A stretch of DNA of 64,000 nucleotides from Treponema bryantii NK4A124. Lineage in GTDB: Bacteria > Spirochaetota > Spirochaetia > Treponematales > Treponemataceae. The notes below the pieces were generated by a model. That model saw only the letters and a program-made list of their open reading frames with translations. It searched no databases and was not told where the DNA came from. The stretch covers positions 1 through 64,000 of the forward strand of contig NZ_ATWV01000008.1 in assembly GCF_000421345.1 (NCBI RefSeq), read 5' to 3'. Shown here one piece after another: positions 30,831-40,271 of this stretch (positions within the stretch are counted from its first letter, which is position 1; every line of letters starts with the position of its first letter). The translations under genes were made by a program, and so were the position numbers.

Positions 30831-31271
30831 ATGAAAAAAGTAAAAATCCGACAGGCAACCACAAGTGACATTCCCGCAATGAATGAACTTTTTCAAAAGG
30901 ATCTTGGATACGCAGAATGTAGACTTGAAATTGTTGAAAAGCAGTTTGCAGGCCTGGACAATTCGCGGGAAGCGGTTTTTGTGGCTGAGGCAGATTCCGG
31001 TCGCATCGCAGGCGTAATCCACGTAGAAAAATATAATGTACTCTACTTCCCAACTATGGCAAACATTCTGGGGCTGGCTGTAGCTGCGGATTTCAGACGG
31101 CAGGGAATCGGTTCTGCTTTGCTGAAACGCGCGGAAGAATGGGCCCGCGAAAATGGTGTCTGCAGCATGCGCTTAAACTCCGGTGAAAGTCGAAAGCAGG
31201 CCCACGAGTTTTACCGCGCCCAGGGCTATATTGATGATAAAAAACAGCTTCGGTTTATAAAAGAACTATAA
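30831..31271 (+). CDS. GNAT-family N-acetyltransferase
   Basis: This protein of about 146 residues has the GNAT fold: N-terminal KIRQATTSDIPAMNELF, central ILGLAVAADFRRQGIGSALLKRAEEWA (the RRQGIGSAL loop binds acetyl-CoA pyrophosphate), and C-terminal AHEFYRAQGYI. The substrate is unknown. The frame can start four codons earlier at a TTG (30819), which lies 8 bases after a TACAAT box with TTGCCT 18 bases upstream; the ATG is the safer choice. Confidence 0.9.
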   Translation: MKKVKIRQATTSDIPAMNELFQKDLGYAECRLEIVEKQFAGLDNSREAVFVAEADSGRIAGVIHVEKYNVLYFPTMANILGLAVAADFRRQGIGSALLKRAEEWARENGVCSMRLNSGESRKQAHEFYRAQGYIDDKKQLRFIKEL

Positions 31272-31350
31272 TGTCATGCTGAACTTGTTTCAGCATCTTG
31301 TGCAACACAGAGCCCGAACCCTGAACTAGTTTCAGGGTCGGAATGACAGA
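31272..31350. repeat. Dispersed palindromes downstream of the acetyltransferase gene
   Basis: Two imperfect palindromes, GCTGAACTTGTTTCAGC (31277-31293) and CCCTGAACTAGTTTCAGGG (31319-31337), belong to the same family as the repeat inside the ABC ATPase gene at 63095-63157. Confidence 0.75.
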
Positions 31351-31364
31351 GGAGGATTTTGAAA

Positions 31365-32243
31365 ATGTCAGACAAACCTACCCCACCCTGGGCAAACGAG
31401 ATTCCTGAGGGAAGTTTTATTTCATACGCGCCGACCTATAAAGTTGGCGAATACTTTGACCGCTTTCACAAGACTTCTTATGATAATATAAATTATTACT
31501 ATTTTGACCCGACCGAACACGGTTATGAAAAAGGAAAAAAATATCCGCTTCTTGTTTTTATGCACGGCTACACAAATGCTCTTGAGGGAGATGTCTGCAT
31601 AAATTATACGGGCGCAGAATTTTATTCAAAAGAGGATTATCAAAAAACTCTGGGCGGCGCTTATGTGCTGGTCCCTCTTGCAAATGAATATCGCGGTGAC
31701 GATGGAAAAGTTCATGGCAGCTGGGATGATTCTTATATTCCCCGGGTTTATGATTTAATCTGCGACTTTATAAAAAATCAAGCTGAGCCAAATGGCGGAA
31801 TCAGTAAGAAAGTTATTTTTGGAAATTCCCGGGGCGGAACAATGAGCATAAGGATGCCTGTCCGCTATCCTGATTTTTTTGACATTGCAATTCCTGTTGG
31901 CGCAGATGAAATTGTAGAAGGAAACAACCTGGATGTTTTTGAAAAGAATAACATTGGACTTTTTCTTGCACTCGGAAAACGAGATGAAATTAACAGCTAC
32001 GAGGAAAGAATCAAACCGCTTTTACCTCGCCTTGAAAAATTGAAGAACTCTTTCATTTTTACGCCAGACTGGGTTTACAACGGTGACCACGGAATTGCTT
32101 CCATCAATTTTGGATTCGAAATGGGACAGCACTGCATTACAAATGCGATGCACTGCAACCTCATGTTTGATGACGGCACGCCGATGGAACCACGTCTTCC
32201 AAAAGGTGTAACCGGCTGGCTGGCAGAGACGCTAAAAAAATAA
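31365..32243 (+). CDS. Alpha/beta-hydrolase esterase
   Basis: The 292-residue protein has an alpha/beta-hydrolase layout without an obvious signal peptide: LLVFMHGYTNALEG (oxyanion region, about residue 65), nucleophile elbow GNSRGGT (serine near 157), and a late histidine in NGDHGIASIN (about 240). It resembles esterases of the feruloyl or acetyl-xylan type, but the substrate cannot be fixed. ATG 31365 has GGAGG nine bases upstream; the frame is open to a TTG two codons earlier. It is 17 bases before the CPBP protease gene. Confidence 0.85.
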   Translation: MSDKPTPPWANEIPEGSFISYAPTYKVGEYFDRFHKTSYDNINYYYFDPTEHGYEKGKKYPLLVFMHGYTNALEGDVCINYTGAEFYSKEDYQKTLGGAYVLVPLANEYRGDDGKVHGSWDDSYIPRVYDLICDFIKNQAEPNGGISKKVIFGNSRGGTMSIRMPVRYPDFFDIAIPVGADEIVEGNNLDVFEKNNIGLFLALGKRDEINSYEERIKPLLPRLEKLKNSFIFTPDWVYNGDHGIASINFGFEMGQHCITNAMHCNLMFDDGTPMEPRLPKGVTGWLAETLKK

Positions 32244-32260
32244 TAAAAGGAGATTTTCAA

Positions 32261-33055
32261 ATGCAGGAAAAAACAAAAATCAGATTAGGCTTAATCGGGC
32301 TCTGGGTAGAGTTCGCAGCATACTTTTTCATCTATATAATTGCAACAAAAAACTTTTTTACTTTTACGGCAATATGGAGCAGCGGACTTGCAATCTACCT
32401 TCTTATAAGACTGAAGCTGCCTTCTGTAAAATATTTTTTGATTTCCCTGATTTTCGGAATTGCCGTTTCACTTTGCTATCTTGCAGTCCAGATGAATGTC
32501 ATGGTTGTTGTTCATCAGGGCTTACTGGCAGGCTTACCGACTCTTCTTTCTTCTCTGGCAGTTTTTGTGGTAATGGAGAAAATTGGAAGTGAAAATGCCA
32601 GACCTTATTATCTGATTCGAACTTCCGGCAAGCGCCCTTTCTATCAGGAGCTTCTTATAAGCCTTGCAATTGCGATTGGGTCGGCTGCGGTGCTTGCAGT
32701 AATTAATTTCTTTTTATCAAAAGCTCACTCAACTGAAAACTTTGCAATCACCTGGCAGCGTCTTACAATCTGTCTGAGCCCTGCGATTTTTGAAGAGATG
32801 GCCTGCCGGGCAGTCTTTATGGCTTTCTGCGTATATCTTTTCCGTAAGCCGACAAAGTTCCAGCTTTTTACAATGTGGTTTATGATGATTGTCCCGCACA
32901 CGCTGGCTCATCATTACAATCTGTTAAGTTCTCTTTTACTCTGCGTAATTTTCGGACTTCCTTTCGCCCTTCTTCAGAGAAAGCGTGATTTAACTTCTGC
33001 AATGATAAGCCACGGCCTTGTTGATGCAATCCGTTTTTGCATCTTTGGATTTTAA
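32261..33055 (+). CDS. CPBP-family intramembrane metalloprotease homologue
   Basis: This 264-residue protein has about eight membrane helices. The C-terminal half contains the CPBP (CAAX protease/bacteriocin-processing, Abi) motifs: FEEMACRAVF (EExxxR) and, about 40 residues later, VPHTLAHHYN, with a final HGLVDAIRF. The glutamates and histidines would hold zinc in the membrane. Substrates in bacteria are mostly unknown. It starts 17 bases after the esterase stop with AAAGGAG before it, so the two are likely co-transcribed. Confidence 0.87.
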   Translation: MQEKTKIRLGLIGLWVEFAAYFFIYIIATKNFFTFTAIWSSGLAIYLLIRLKLPSVKYFLISLIFGIAVSLCYLAVQMNVMVVVHQGLLAGLPTLLSSLAVFVVMEKIGSENARPYYLIRTSGKRPFYQELLISLAIAIGSAAVLAVINFFLSKAHSTENFAITWQRLTICLSPAIFEEMACRAVFMAFCVYLFRKPTKFQLFTMWFMMIVPHTLAHHYNLLSSLLLCVIFGLPFALLQRKRDLTSAMISHGLVDAIRFCIFGF

Positions 33056-33091
33056 CAAGCTGATGGTCCGCGACTTTTACTAGGTGATAAA

Positions 33092-33655
33092 ATGAAAAAC
33101 TTCTCTCCAGATTTAGAATTAAAAACTCCACGACTCACTCTTCGCCCAGTTCGGCTTGGTGATGAAAAAGAGATTCACGAATATGCCGGCGACAAAAGCA
33201 TTACCATGATGTTCTGGCTGCCCAATGACACTTTTGAAGAAACTCTTGATTTTGTAAAAAAATATTCTGCTGAATGGGAAAAGTCTGAGCCGGAAGATTT
33301 TGAATTTGTGATTATTTATGAAGGAAAGATTATCGGTGGCTGCGACTGCGACCTTAGCCACAGTGAAGATCATTCCTATGCCACTCTTGGCTGGATTTTG
33401 CACAAGGATTACAGGGGCCGAGGATTTGCAAGTGAGGCTGCGCGAGCCCTTGTAGACTTCGCCTTTTCAAATCTTGCAATATCGCGGGTGCTTGCCCAGT
33501 GTGATTGTAGAAACCCTGCTTCCTTCAATGTTATGAAGAAAATCGGTATGAAGCTGATTGACGACAAGGGCAGCCGCACCTATCCAAAAACCGGAATTAC
33601 ATCCGGTGAGTTTACTTGCGAGCTGAAAAGAGAAGATTTTCTGATAAATTTCTAA
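33092..33655 (+). CDS. GNAT acetyltransferase, RimJ/RimL-like
   Basis: The 187-residue protein fits the RimJ/RimL branch: LKTPRLTLRPVRLGDEKEI at the start, central LGWILHKDYRGRGFASEAARALVDFAF (acetyl-CoA loop RGRGFASEA) and NVMKKIGMKLID near the end. It probably acetylates a protein N-terminus, an antibiotic or a small amine; nothing narrows this. AGGTGATAAA precedes the ATG. Confidence 0.9.
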   Translation: MKNFSPDLELKTPRLTLRPVRLGDEKEIHEYAGDKSITMMFWLPNDTFEETLDFVKKYSAEWEKSEPEDFEFVIIYEGKIIGGCDCDLSHSEDHSYATLGWILHKDYRGRGFASEAARALVDFAFSNLAISRVLAQCDCRNPASFNVMKKIGMKLIDDKGSRTYPKTGITSGEFTCELKREDFLINF

Positions 33656-33676
33656 TCATTTTATTAAATATTGTGC

Positions 33677-33682
33677 TATAAT
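33677..33682 (+). promoter_or_regulatory. -10 box of malQ
   Basis: A perfect TATAAT ends exactly 9 bases before the malQ ATG at 33692. The -35 region is weak (AATCAT at the expected place). There is no Shine-Dalgarno, so the leader is at most a few bases. Confidence 0.6.
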
Positions 33683-33691
33683 ATGCGGGCT

Positions 33692-35758
33692 ATGAAAAAG
33701 AGATTGACGGGCGTGGCGGTTCCGCTTGGTGCCCTTTATACTAAAGATAATTCGGTTATTGGTGAGTTTGGCGACCTTAAGCCTTTTGCAGATTTTTGCA
33801 AGGCGGCGGGCATTTCGATTATTCAGCTTCTGCCGGTGAATGATACCGGAACTCAGTCTTCGCCTTACAGCGGGCTTTCGGCTTTTGCCCTGCATCCTAT
33901 TTACATCCGGCTGAGCGATGTACCTGGCTTTGACGCACTTTATAAGAGTGACGCCAAGTTCAAAAAGGCTTATGATGATTTTATCAAGAGCCAGAAGTAT
34001 GCAGCGCGCTACAACTACGACGCTATTTTAAATGGTAAAAATGCCCTTCTCAAAATGCTTTATGATGCAAGTGATGAGGGTAAGACCGGCGAAGCTGGCA
34101 CTGAGCTTTCTAAGTGGATTCGCGCAAACGGCTGGGTAAAATCGTATGCTGTTTATAAAAATCTCAAGTGGAATTACATGCAGGCAAGCTGGAAGACCTG
34201 GCTTGATACAGACCGCCTTAAGACTAAGGAAGAAATTACCGCCCTCTGGAATAAAAAGGCTTTTAAGAAAGAGCATCTTTTTTATGCCTGGTGCCAGATG
34301 GTTGCAGATGCACAGTTTAAGGATGCAGTTGCCTATGTTCACGAAGCCGGCCTGCTGCTCAAGGGCGACATGCCTATTTTGATGAACGAGGATTCTGCTG
34401 ACGCATGGGCCTGCCCTGAAGTCTTTAATCAGGATTTGCGTGCTGGTGCGCCTGCCGACGGAGACAACCCGACCGGCCAGAACTGGGGCTTCCCTACTTA
34501 CAACTGGAAAAATCTTAAGGAAGCTGATTACGGCTGGTGGAAAGACCGCCTGAAGAATGCTTCGAAATATTATGATGCCTACAGACTCGACCACATTCTG
34601 GGCTTCTTCCGTATATGGGCTATTCCAGAAGCAGATTTGAATGCACTTAATGGCCACACAGAGCCTTATGCTTCTATAAAAAAGACTGAACTTTACGAGC
34701 TTGGCTTTGATGATGACAGAATCCGCTGGCTTAGTCAGCCTCACATTCCGACTAGTGCTATCGAAGACATTACCTGGAACCACGATAAGGCTCATCAGAT
34801 TCTTGCGATTTTCTGTGACAAGATTGATGGCGAGGAGTTGTGGAGATTTGCGCCGGCTGTGCAAGGCAGCAAAGCTATTGAAGAAGCTGATTTGAGCGAA
34901 CTCTGCGCGCCTGAGGCAATCGGCCGGGTAAAGCAGACTCTTGTTGATTACTGGAGCAACCGCACCCTGATTGAGATTTCGAAAAACAAATATGTTCCTC
35001 TCTGGACTTACGGACAGTCTACTTCCTGGGGCAGCCTGAACGAAAAGGAAAAGACTGCGCTTACAGAATGCTTCGACGACCTGAATAAGAAAAACGAAAA
35101 GCTCTGGAAAAAGCAGGCCGACGAGATTTTTGAAGCAATCACAAAGGTTGTAAAGATGATTCCTTGCGGCGAAGACCTTGGCGTTGGAATTGAATGCGTG
35201 CCAAAGACTATGGACGCTCACAAGATTCTGGGGCTCCGCGTTGTGCGCTGGTGCCGCGAATGGGCCGAGGCCGGACAGCCTTACGTACCTTTTGCAGATT
35301 ACACTCCACTTTCGGTTACCACAACTTCTGTGCATGACTCAAGCACTTTGCGCCAGTGGTGGGAAGATGAAAAAGAAAGCGTAAAAGCCTTTGTTATGGC
35401 AAATGCAGAATACTTTGGAATTGAAACTGGTGCTGAGGATGGCCCTTTGTTTACTGTGCCAAAGGAAGAGATTGAAAAGAAAGCAGAAGCCGTTGCAAAA
35501 GCCGAGTTCTCACCAGAACTCGCCCAAACGCTTCTTAAGGCTTCCGCCACATCTGCAAGCCAGTGGTTCATTCCGCCGCTCCAGGACTTCCTTTACATGG
35601 ACAAGTCCCTCTGGCTGGACAAGGCCGCAGACGAGCGAATCAACGTGCCGGGAACTGTTACCGAGTTCAACTGGACTTACCGCCTGCCTTGCACACTGGA
35701 AGACCTGAGCAAAAACACAGCCTTGATTGAAAAAATCAAAGCCGTGTCACAGCGCTAG
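33692..35758 (+). CDS. malQ: 4-alpha-glucanotransferase (amylomaltase)
   Basis: The 688-residue GH77 enzyme transfers maltodextrin segments between glucans and releases glucose. Typical motifs are LLPVNDTGTQSSPYSGLSAFALHPIYI near the start, DAYRLDHILGFFRIW (catalytic aspartate), and GEDLGVG plus TTSVHDSSTLRQWW in the C-terminal half. The start MKKRLTGV is chosen over a 7-codon extension because the extension would begin before the promoter. It complements glgP/glgX and the GH13 protein downstream. The stop is only 4 bases from the stop of the convergent acetyltransferase gene. Confidence 0.96.
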   Translation: MKKRLTGVAVPLGALYTKDNSVIGEFGDLKPFADFCKAAGISIIQLLPVNDTGTQSSPYSGLSAFALHPIYIRLSDVPGFDALYKSDAKFKKAYDDFIKSQKYAARYNYDAILNGKNALLKMLYDASDEGKTGEAGTELSKWIRANGWVKSYAVYKNLKWNYMQASWKTWLDTDRLKTKEEITALWNKKAFKKEHLFYAWCQMVADAQFKDAVAYVHEAGLLLKGDMPILMNEDSADAWACPEVFNQDLRAGAPADGDNPTGQNWGFPTYNWKNLKEADYGWWKDRLKNASKYYDAYRLDHILGFFRIWAIPEADLNALNGHTEPYASIKKTELYELGFDDDRIRWLSQPHIPTSAIEDITWNHDKAHQILAIFCDKIDGEELWRFAPAVQGSKAIEEADLSELCAPEAIGRVKQTLVDYWSNRTLIEISKNKYVPLWTYGQSTSWGSLNEKEKTALTECFDDLNKKNEKLWKKQADEIFEAITKVVKMIPCGEDLGVGIECVPKTMDAHKILGLRVVRWCREWAEAGQPYVPFADYTPLSVTTTSVHDSSTLRQWWEDEKESVKAFVMANAEYFGIETGAEDGPLFTVPKEEIEKKAEAVAKAEFSPELAQTLLKASATSASQWFIPPLQDFLYMDKSLWLDKAADERINVPGTVTEFNWTYRLPCTLEDLSKNTALIEKIKAVSQR

Positions 35759-35762
35759 TTGA

Positions 35763-36227
35763 CTAGAGCTTATACTGCATGAAGTTTCCGTTGTGAACAA
35801 AGCCGTATGCAGTATAAAGCTTTACACCCATATCTGAAGCCGTAATCTGAACGGCCCCGCAGCCGTAAGCACGGGCTTCTTCCACAACGCGGTGCAGCAA
35901 CTCTTTTGCAATTCCTTTGCGACGGTAATCAGGATTTGTAAACATACTCGAAAGCAGCCCCAATCTCCCAGACGGACAGCCAAAATAAGGCGGCTTTTCA
36001 ACAAAGGACATTCCGCTTGTACCGATAATCTTTTCGCCGTCCAGAGCCAGCCAGGAAACAAAAGTCCCGTCTGCGAGGTGGCGTTTATAATAATCCTTAA
36101 GGGCCGGCACAAGGTCGAAATCCTCTTTTGCGCCCTCTTCGCGCAGCTGAGTGATACGCATTTGGATGAAGGTTGGCAGGTCAGCCTCGGTTAGTTTTCG
36201 GTATGTGATTTTGCTGGTAGATTCCAT
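35763..36227 (-). CDS. GNAT-family N-acetyltransferase
   Basis: This protein of 154 residues has GNAT features: YRKLTEADLPTFIQMR, IIGTSGMSFV, MFTNPDYRRKGIAKELLHRVVEEA (acetyl-CoA loop RRKGIA) and GVKLYTAYGFVHNGNFMQY. GAGGACAA precedes the ATG, and a TATAAT-like -10 lies upstream (about 36260 on the minus strand). Substrate unknown. Confidence 0.9.
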   Translation of the reverse strand: MESTSKITYRKLTEADLPTFIQMRITQLREEGAKEDFDLVPALKDYYKRHLADGTFVSWLALDGEKIIGTSGMSFVEKPPYFGCPSGRLGLLSSMFTNPDYRRKGIAKELLHRVVEEARAYGCGAVQITASDMGVKLYTAYGFVHNGNFMQYKL

Positions 36228-36328
36228 TATTTGTCCTCAAAAGCTTTGATGTCTAAGTTATTATAACCTGATTTCAAGTAAAATTCCGAAAAACTTCTAT
36301 ATTATTCGCATATTCAGTAAATCCGTGG

Positions 36329-36365
36329 TATAATTATTTTATTACAAATATTTGTCAAATTTGAC
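36329..36365 (+). promoter_or_regulatory. GH13 gene promoter with two adjoining palindromes
   Basis: TATAAT (36329-36334) with TTCGCA 18 bases upstream is a plausible promoter. Just downstream are two perfect 12-base palindromes sharing two bases: ACAAATATTTGT (36344-36355) and GTCAAATTTGAC (36354-36365). Their place at the transcript start suits repressor sites, perhaps for a sugar-responsive regulator. A structured repeat then separates them from the gene. Confidence 0.5.
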
Positions 36366-36377
36366 TGATTGTAACGC

Positions 36378-36457
36378 CGGGTTTTAGGGGTGCAACCCCT
36401 AGGAGAAGGGGTAGCGAGCAACGAAGTGCGAGCGAGGGGGAGACTTCCCCCTCCTTA
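36378..36457 (+). repeat. 80-base structured repeat, copy 1
   Basis: This copy shares GGGTTTTAGGG, GCAACGAAGTGCG and GGGGGAGAC/TCCCCCTCCTTA with the copy at 46835-46915. It contains an AGGGG/CCCCT hairpin and a GGGGGA/TCCCCC hairpin. It lies in the 5' untranslated region of the GH13 gene. Confidence 0.8.
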
Positions 36458-36484
36458 CCTATAAACTAAAAGTAGGAGTACAAA

Positions 36485-39400
36485 ATGAAGATTTCACACA
36501 ACGAATTTCATATTTCTAAGAAAATACGAGACCTTTGTAATTTTGACGGCGGGCTTTTTGCTTCGAGCGGAAATGTAGTTTTTGCCAATATGCGGAATGT
36601 GCGCGCCTTTCAGCTTTTGATTAACAATGTGTTTGAGAGCCGTGGGGAAGAAAATAAAAAGCTTTCAGCCGGTCAGCTCAACGCTATGGGGCTGATTGAT
36701 GAGATTCTTCATTATGTGTGTATGCTTTACCGCCGCGACAAGGTGCTGACTTTTATGGACGACCTGCTGGGCTCGCTGGACAAGGAGTTTGGTCGCGCTG
36801 AGGTGGACGGTCTGCTGCTGGATTTTATCCGTGAGTTTCCGCCGGTTGCGGTTTATAAAGAGAAGATTTCTGCGCAGGATTATCTTGCCGCCACAGAGCT
36901 GGATGCGGGTACCGGAGTTGAACGTACTAACCGGGCCCAGACTCTTGAAGAGCTGATTCTGCTTCACCTTGCAAATGAAAACAAGGCTTTTGAGCCTTTT
37001 ATGATTATGTTTTCCGACAAGGAGCTGGCAAAAAACAAGCTGTATGCCAAGAGCTGGAAGTCTATTCAGAAATACGCTGCCGGACAGCCGGTCTTTGGAC
37101 CTTTTAATCATGATTTGATTACACTGCTCCGTGAGCCTCAGGTTTATGCGCCGGACAGTCTTCGCGGTCAGTTAGAATATCTGCAGAAATACTGGGACAC
37201 CTTCCTTGGCGAATGGCTCAAGCGCATTCTTGCCGGCATGGATACAATCTCCGAAGAGGAAAAAGCTGCCTGGCACGGCTTTGGCGGCGGCGACCTTCCG
37301 GACATGCAGCCTTACAGTTTTGAAAACCTCATGAACGAATATGAACGATTCAGCGCCGACAGCGAATGGATGCCAAAGGTTATTTTGATTGCAAAGACTG
37401 TTCTTGTCTGGCTGGATCAGCTGACAAAGCAGTACGGCTACCCTATTACTAGACTGGACCAGATTCCGGATGCCGAGCTTGATAAGCTGCGCGATGAGGG
37501 CTTTACCGGTCTCTGGCTGATTGGTCTTTGGGAGCGAAGTAAGGCCAGCCGCCGCATCAAGCAGATTTGCGGTAACCCTGAGGCGGCCGCTTCTGCCTAC
37601 TCTCTTTATGATTATAACATTGCTTCGAATATCGGTGGCTGGGATGCCCTGGCAAATCTGCGTCAGCGCTGCTGGCAGAGGGGAATCCGCCTTGCTTCTG
37701 ATATGGTGCCTAACCACACCGGTATGGACGGCGACTGGGTTATCAATCACCCGGACTATTTTATACAGCGCCGCGATAATCCATTCCCTCAGTATACTTT
37801 CAATGGCGAAAACCTTTCGCAGGATAGCAGAGTGTCCCTTTTCCTCGAAGACCACTACTACAGCAAGGATGACTGTTCTGTAGTTTTCAAGCGTGTTGAT
37901 AATCAGACTGGCGACACCCGCTACATCTACCACGGAAATGATGGAACCGGTCTTCCCTGGAACGACACTGCTCAGATTGACTTTTTGAATCCGACAGCCC
38001 GCGAGGCTGTTATGCAGGAGATTCTGCATGTTGCCCAGAACTTCCCTATTATCCGTTTTGATGCAGCTATGGTTCTGGCAAAAAAATCTATCCGCCGCCT
38101 CTGGTATCCGGAACCGGGACATGGAGGAGATATTGCAACCCGCAGTGAGACAGGATTGAGCACCCAGCAGTTCAACGACGCAATTCCAAACGAGTTCTGG
38201 CGCGAGGTTGTAGACCGTGTTGCAGCAGAATGTCCTGATACTTTGCTGCTGGCCGAAGCCTTCTGGATGATGGAAGGTTACTTTGTTCGCACTTTAGGTA
38301 TGCACCGCGTTTACAACTCGGCCTTTATGAACATGCTCAAAAAAGAGGAAAATCAGAAATACCGCGAGACTGTAAAAAATACAATTACCTTTGATCCACA
38401 GGTTCTTAAGCGCTATGTAAACTTTATGAACAATCCGGATGAGGAAACTGCCATTGCCCAGTTTGGCGACGGCGACAAATATTTTGGTGTCTGCACCCTG
38501 ATGATTACAATGCCGGGTCTTCCTATGTTTGGTCACGGCCAGATTGAAGGCTTTACCGAAAAATACGGAATGGAATACACTAAGGCTTACAAGGATGAAA
38601 AACCGAGTCAGTATCTTGTAGACCGCCACTGGCATGATATCTTCCCGCTGATGAAAAAACGCTACCTCTTCTCCGGCGTAGACAACTTCCTTTTCTACGA
38701 CCTCTGGGAAGACGGCCATGTAAACGAAAACGTGTTTGCCTACTCTAACGGAGCTGGTGACGAACGAGCGTTAGTTTTCTACAACAACAAATACGACCGC
38801 GCTGCCGGCTGGATTAAACAGTCTGATCCTTATGCAGTTAAGACTGGAAACGGGGATGAAGTTGTGATGAAATCGCGCAGCATCTCCGAGGGACTTAATT
38901 TGACAGCCGAAGACGATAAATACTGTATCTTCCAGGAACACAGAAGCCGCCTCTGGTTTATCCGCAAATCCAGTGAGGTTTGCGAAAAAGGACTGTTTGT
39001 AATGCTCAACGGGTTTGAGTATCAGGTTTACCTCAATGTTCATCAGGTGAGCGACCAGGCTGACCACCGCTATAAAATCCTATGCGACTTCTTAAACGGC
39101 CACGGCTGCGAAGACATCGAGACCGCATGGCAGGAATTGATTTATAAAGACCTCTATGCTGATTTGCACGCTTATGCAGCTAAGGTGATTTCGCCTCTTT
39201 TTGAAACCTTTGGTTATGAGAAGATAAAGGATAAGAATGAGGCGGAAAGTGCCGCTGTTGCAGAGGTGGAAACTTCACAATCAAAGAAGTCTTCAAAATC
39301 ACCGAAAACCGCTGCCAAAAAGCCGGCCGCCCTCACAGCAAAAAAAGTGACAGACATAATGACTGCCGCAAAGAAGGAGCTTACAGCCTTTGTAAAGACC

Positions 39401-40240
39401 GCTTCCAAGTTCGCGGGCAAGGACGTAAAACTCGACGCCTCAAAAGAAGCAACAGAAATTACAGGTCGCCTCAAGAAGCTTGTTGCAATCCACAATCTTA
39501 AAAAGGCAAAGCAGCCAGCAGATTTGCAGAAAGCTTTGTTGAAGGCCGCAGACGCAAGTGTTTTTGCAAGCCTCATGGAAGGGGCAGATGCCGGCCTCGA
39601 AAAACAACTTTTGTGCTGGGCCCTCTGCGGAAGTCTTGCAGAAAAAGGCTGTGCTTTAAACTTTGCCTTTGGCCGCAAGTTCAACGAATACCTGCACGAA
39701 GAAAAGTTGATTGATAAAGACGAAAGATGGAATCTTACAAAGCTCTTTGTTCTCGCCACTGCAACCAACACAGCTGCAATTAAGAAGGATTCAAAGGCAG
39801 CAGCTTACGAAGTAACAAAGCTTTTGATGCAAAGCCACTGGTGCGGACTTTTAGCCGGAACTAACAGCTTTGACAATATCCGCTGGTTTAACAAGGAGCT
39901 TAGCGACGACAGCCTGAACAAGACAATTCTGCTACTGGCCCTGACCGGAAAAGCCGCAGACTTCGCAAACATCCAGAAGTTCAATAAACTCCTGACCTCC
40001 GCTAAGACCAAGGCTGCCTACAAGTGCGAGCTTATGCTCAAGGAGTTTGAACCGAAGGTAGTGGCAAAGAAGACAGCGAAGAAGCCGACAACTACAAAGA
40101 AAGCTCTGGCAAAGAAGCCTGCTCCTGCGAAGAAAACTCCGACCTCAAAGACGACCGCAGATAAGAAGCCGGCTACCAAAAAAGTTCCGGAAAAGAAATC
40201 TACAAAAGGAAGTACTTCGAAGAAATCAACAAAGAAATAA
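36485..40240 (+). CDS. Very large GH13 alpha-amylase-family protein with lysine-rich tail
   Basis: The 1251-residue protein has a helical N-terminal region (1-300), a GH13 barrel (about 330-760), a beta domain and long C-terminal extensions. GH13 residues are present: DMVPNHTG (406-413), D526 (IIRFDAAM), E591 (LLLAEAFW) and D652 (FMNNPDEETA), where the usual NHD histidine is proline. Glycosidase or transglucosidase action on alpha-glucan is expected. No signal peptide, so cytoplasmic. After about residue 915 come a Lys/Ala-rich linker, a helical domain (about 945-1190), and a final 61 residues (1191-1251) almost entirely K, A, P, T and S, like a histone H1 tail. AGTAGGAGT precedes the ATG. 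Confidence 0.88.
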   Translation: MKISHNEFHISKKIRDLCNFDGGLFASSGNVVFANMRNVRAFQLLINNVFESRGEENKKLSAGQLNAMGLIDEILHYVCMLYRRDKVLTFMDDLLGSLDKEFGRAEVDGLLLDFIREFPPVAVYKEKISAQDYLAATELDAGTGVERTNRAQTLEELILLHLANENKAFEPFMIMFSDKELAKNKLYAKSWKSIQKYAAGQPVFGPFNHDLITLLREPQVYAPDSLRGQLEYLQKYWDTFLGEWLKRILAGMDTISEEEKAAWHGFGGGDLPDMQPYSFENLMNEYERFSADSEWMPKVILIAKTVLVWLDQLTKQYGYPITRLDQIPDAELDKLRDEGFTGLWLIGLWERSKASRRIKQICGNPEAAASAYSLYDYNIASNIGGWDALANLRQRCWQRGIRLASDMVPNHTGMDGDWVINHPDYFIQRRDNPFPQYTFNGENLSQDSRVSLFLEDHYYSKDDCSVVFKRVDNQTGDTRYIYHGNDGTGLPWNDTAQIDFLNPTAREAVMQEILHVAQNFPIIRFDAAMVLAKKSIRRLWYPEPGHGGDIATRSETGLSTQQFNDAIPNEFWREVVDRVAAECPDTLLLAEAFWMMEGYFVRTLGMHRVYNSAFMNMLKKEENQKYRETVKNTITFDPQVLKRYVNFMNNPDEETAIAQFGDGDKYFGVCTLMITMPGLPMFGHGQIEGFTEKYGMEYTKAYKDEKPSQYLVDRHWHDIFPLMKKRYLFSGVDNFLFYDLWEDGHVNENVFAYSNGAGDERALVFYNNKYDRAAGWIKQSDPYAVKTGNGDEVVMKSRSISEGLNLTAEDDKYCIFQEHRSRLWFIRKSSEVCEKGLFVMLNGFEYQVYLNVHQVSDQADHRYKILCDFLNGHGCEDIETAWQELIYKDLYADLHAYAAKVISPLFETFGYEKIKDKNEAESAAVAEVETSQSKKSSKSPKTAAKKPAALTAKKVTDIMTAAKKELTAFVKTASKFAGKDVKLDASKEATEITGRLKKLVAIHNLKKAKQPADLQKALLKAADASVFASLMEGADAGLEKQLLCWALCGSLAEKGCALNFAFGRKFNEYLHEEKLIDKDERWNLTKLFVLATATNTAAIKKDSKAAAYEVTKLLMQSHWCGLLAGTNSFDNIRWFNKELSDDSLNKTILLLALTGKAADFANIQKFNKLLTSAKTKAAYKCELMLKEFEPKVVAKKTAKKPTTTKKALAKKPAPAKKTPTSKTTADKKPATKKVPEKKSTKGSTSKKSTKK

Positions 40241-40271
40241 AACTATACAGATAATTCATTATTTCTTAGAA

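Noticed and set aside
34028-35335. Long antisense open frame (435 codons) inside malQ
   Set aside because: It lies wholly within a well-supported glucanotransferase gene and lacks a start signal or recognisable motif.
36228-36484. Riboswitch or T-box in the GH13 leader
   Set aside because: The structured part is a repeat with a second copy in an unrelated context; no known riboswitch motif is recognised.
37172-38122. Antisense open frame (316 codons) inside the GH13 gene
   Set aside because: It is a shadow of the GH13 coding frame, with no domain or ribosome site.
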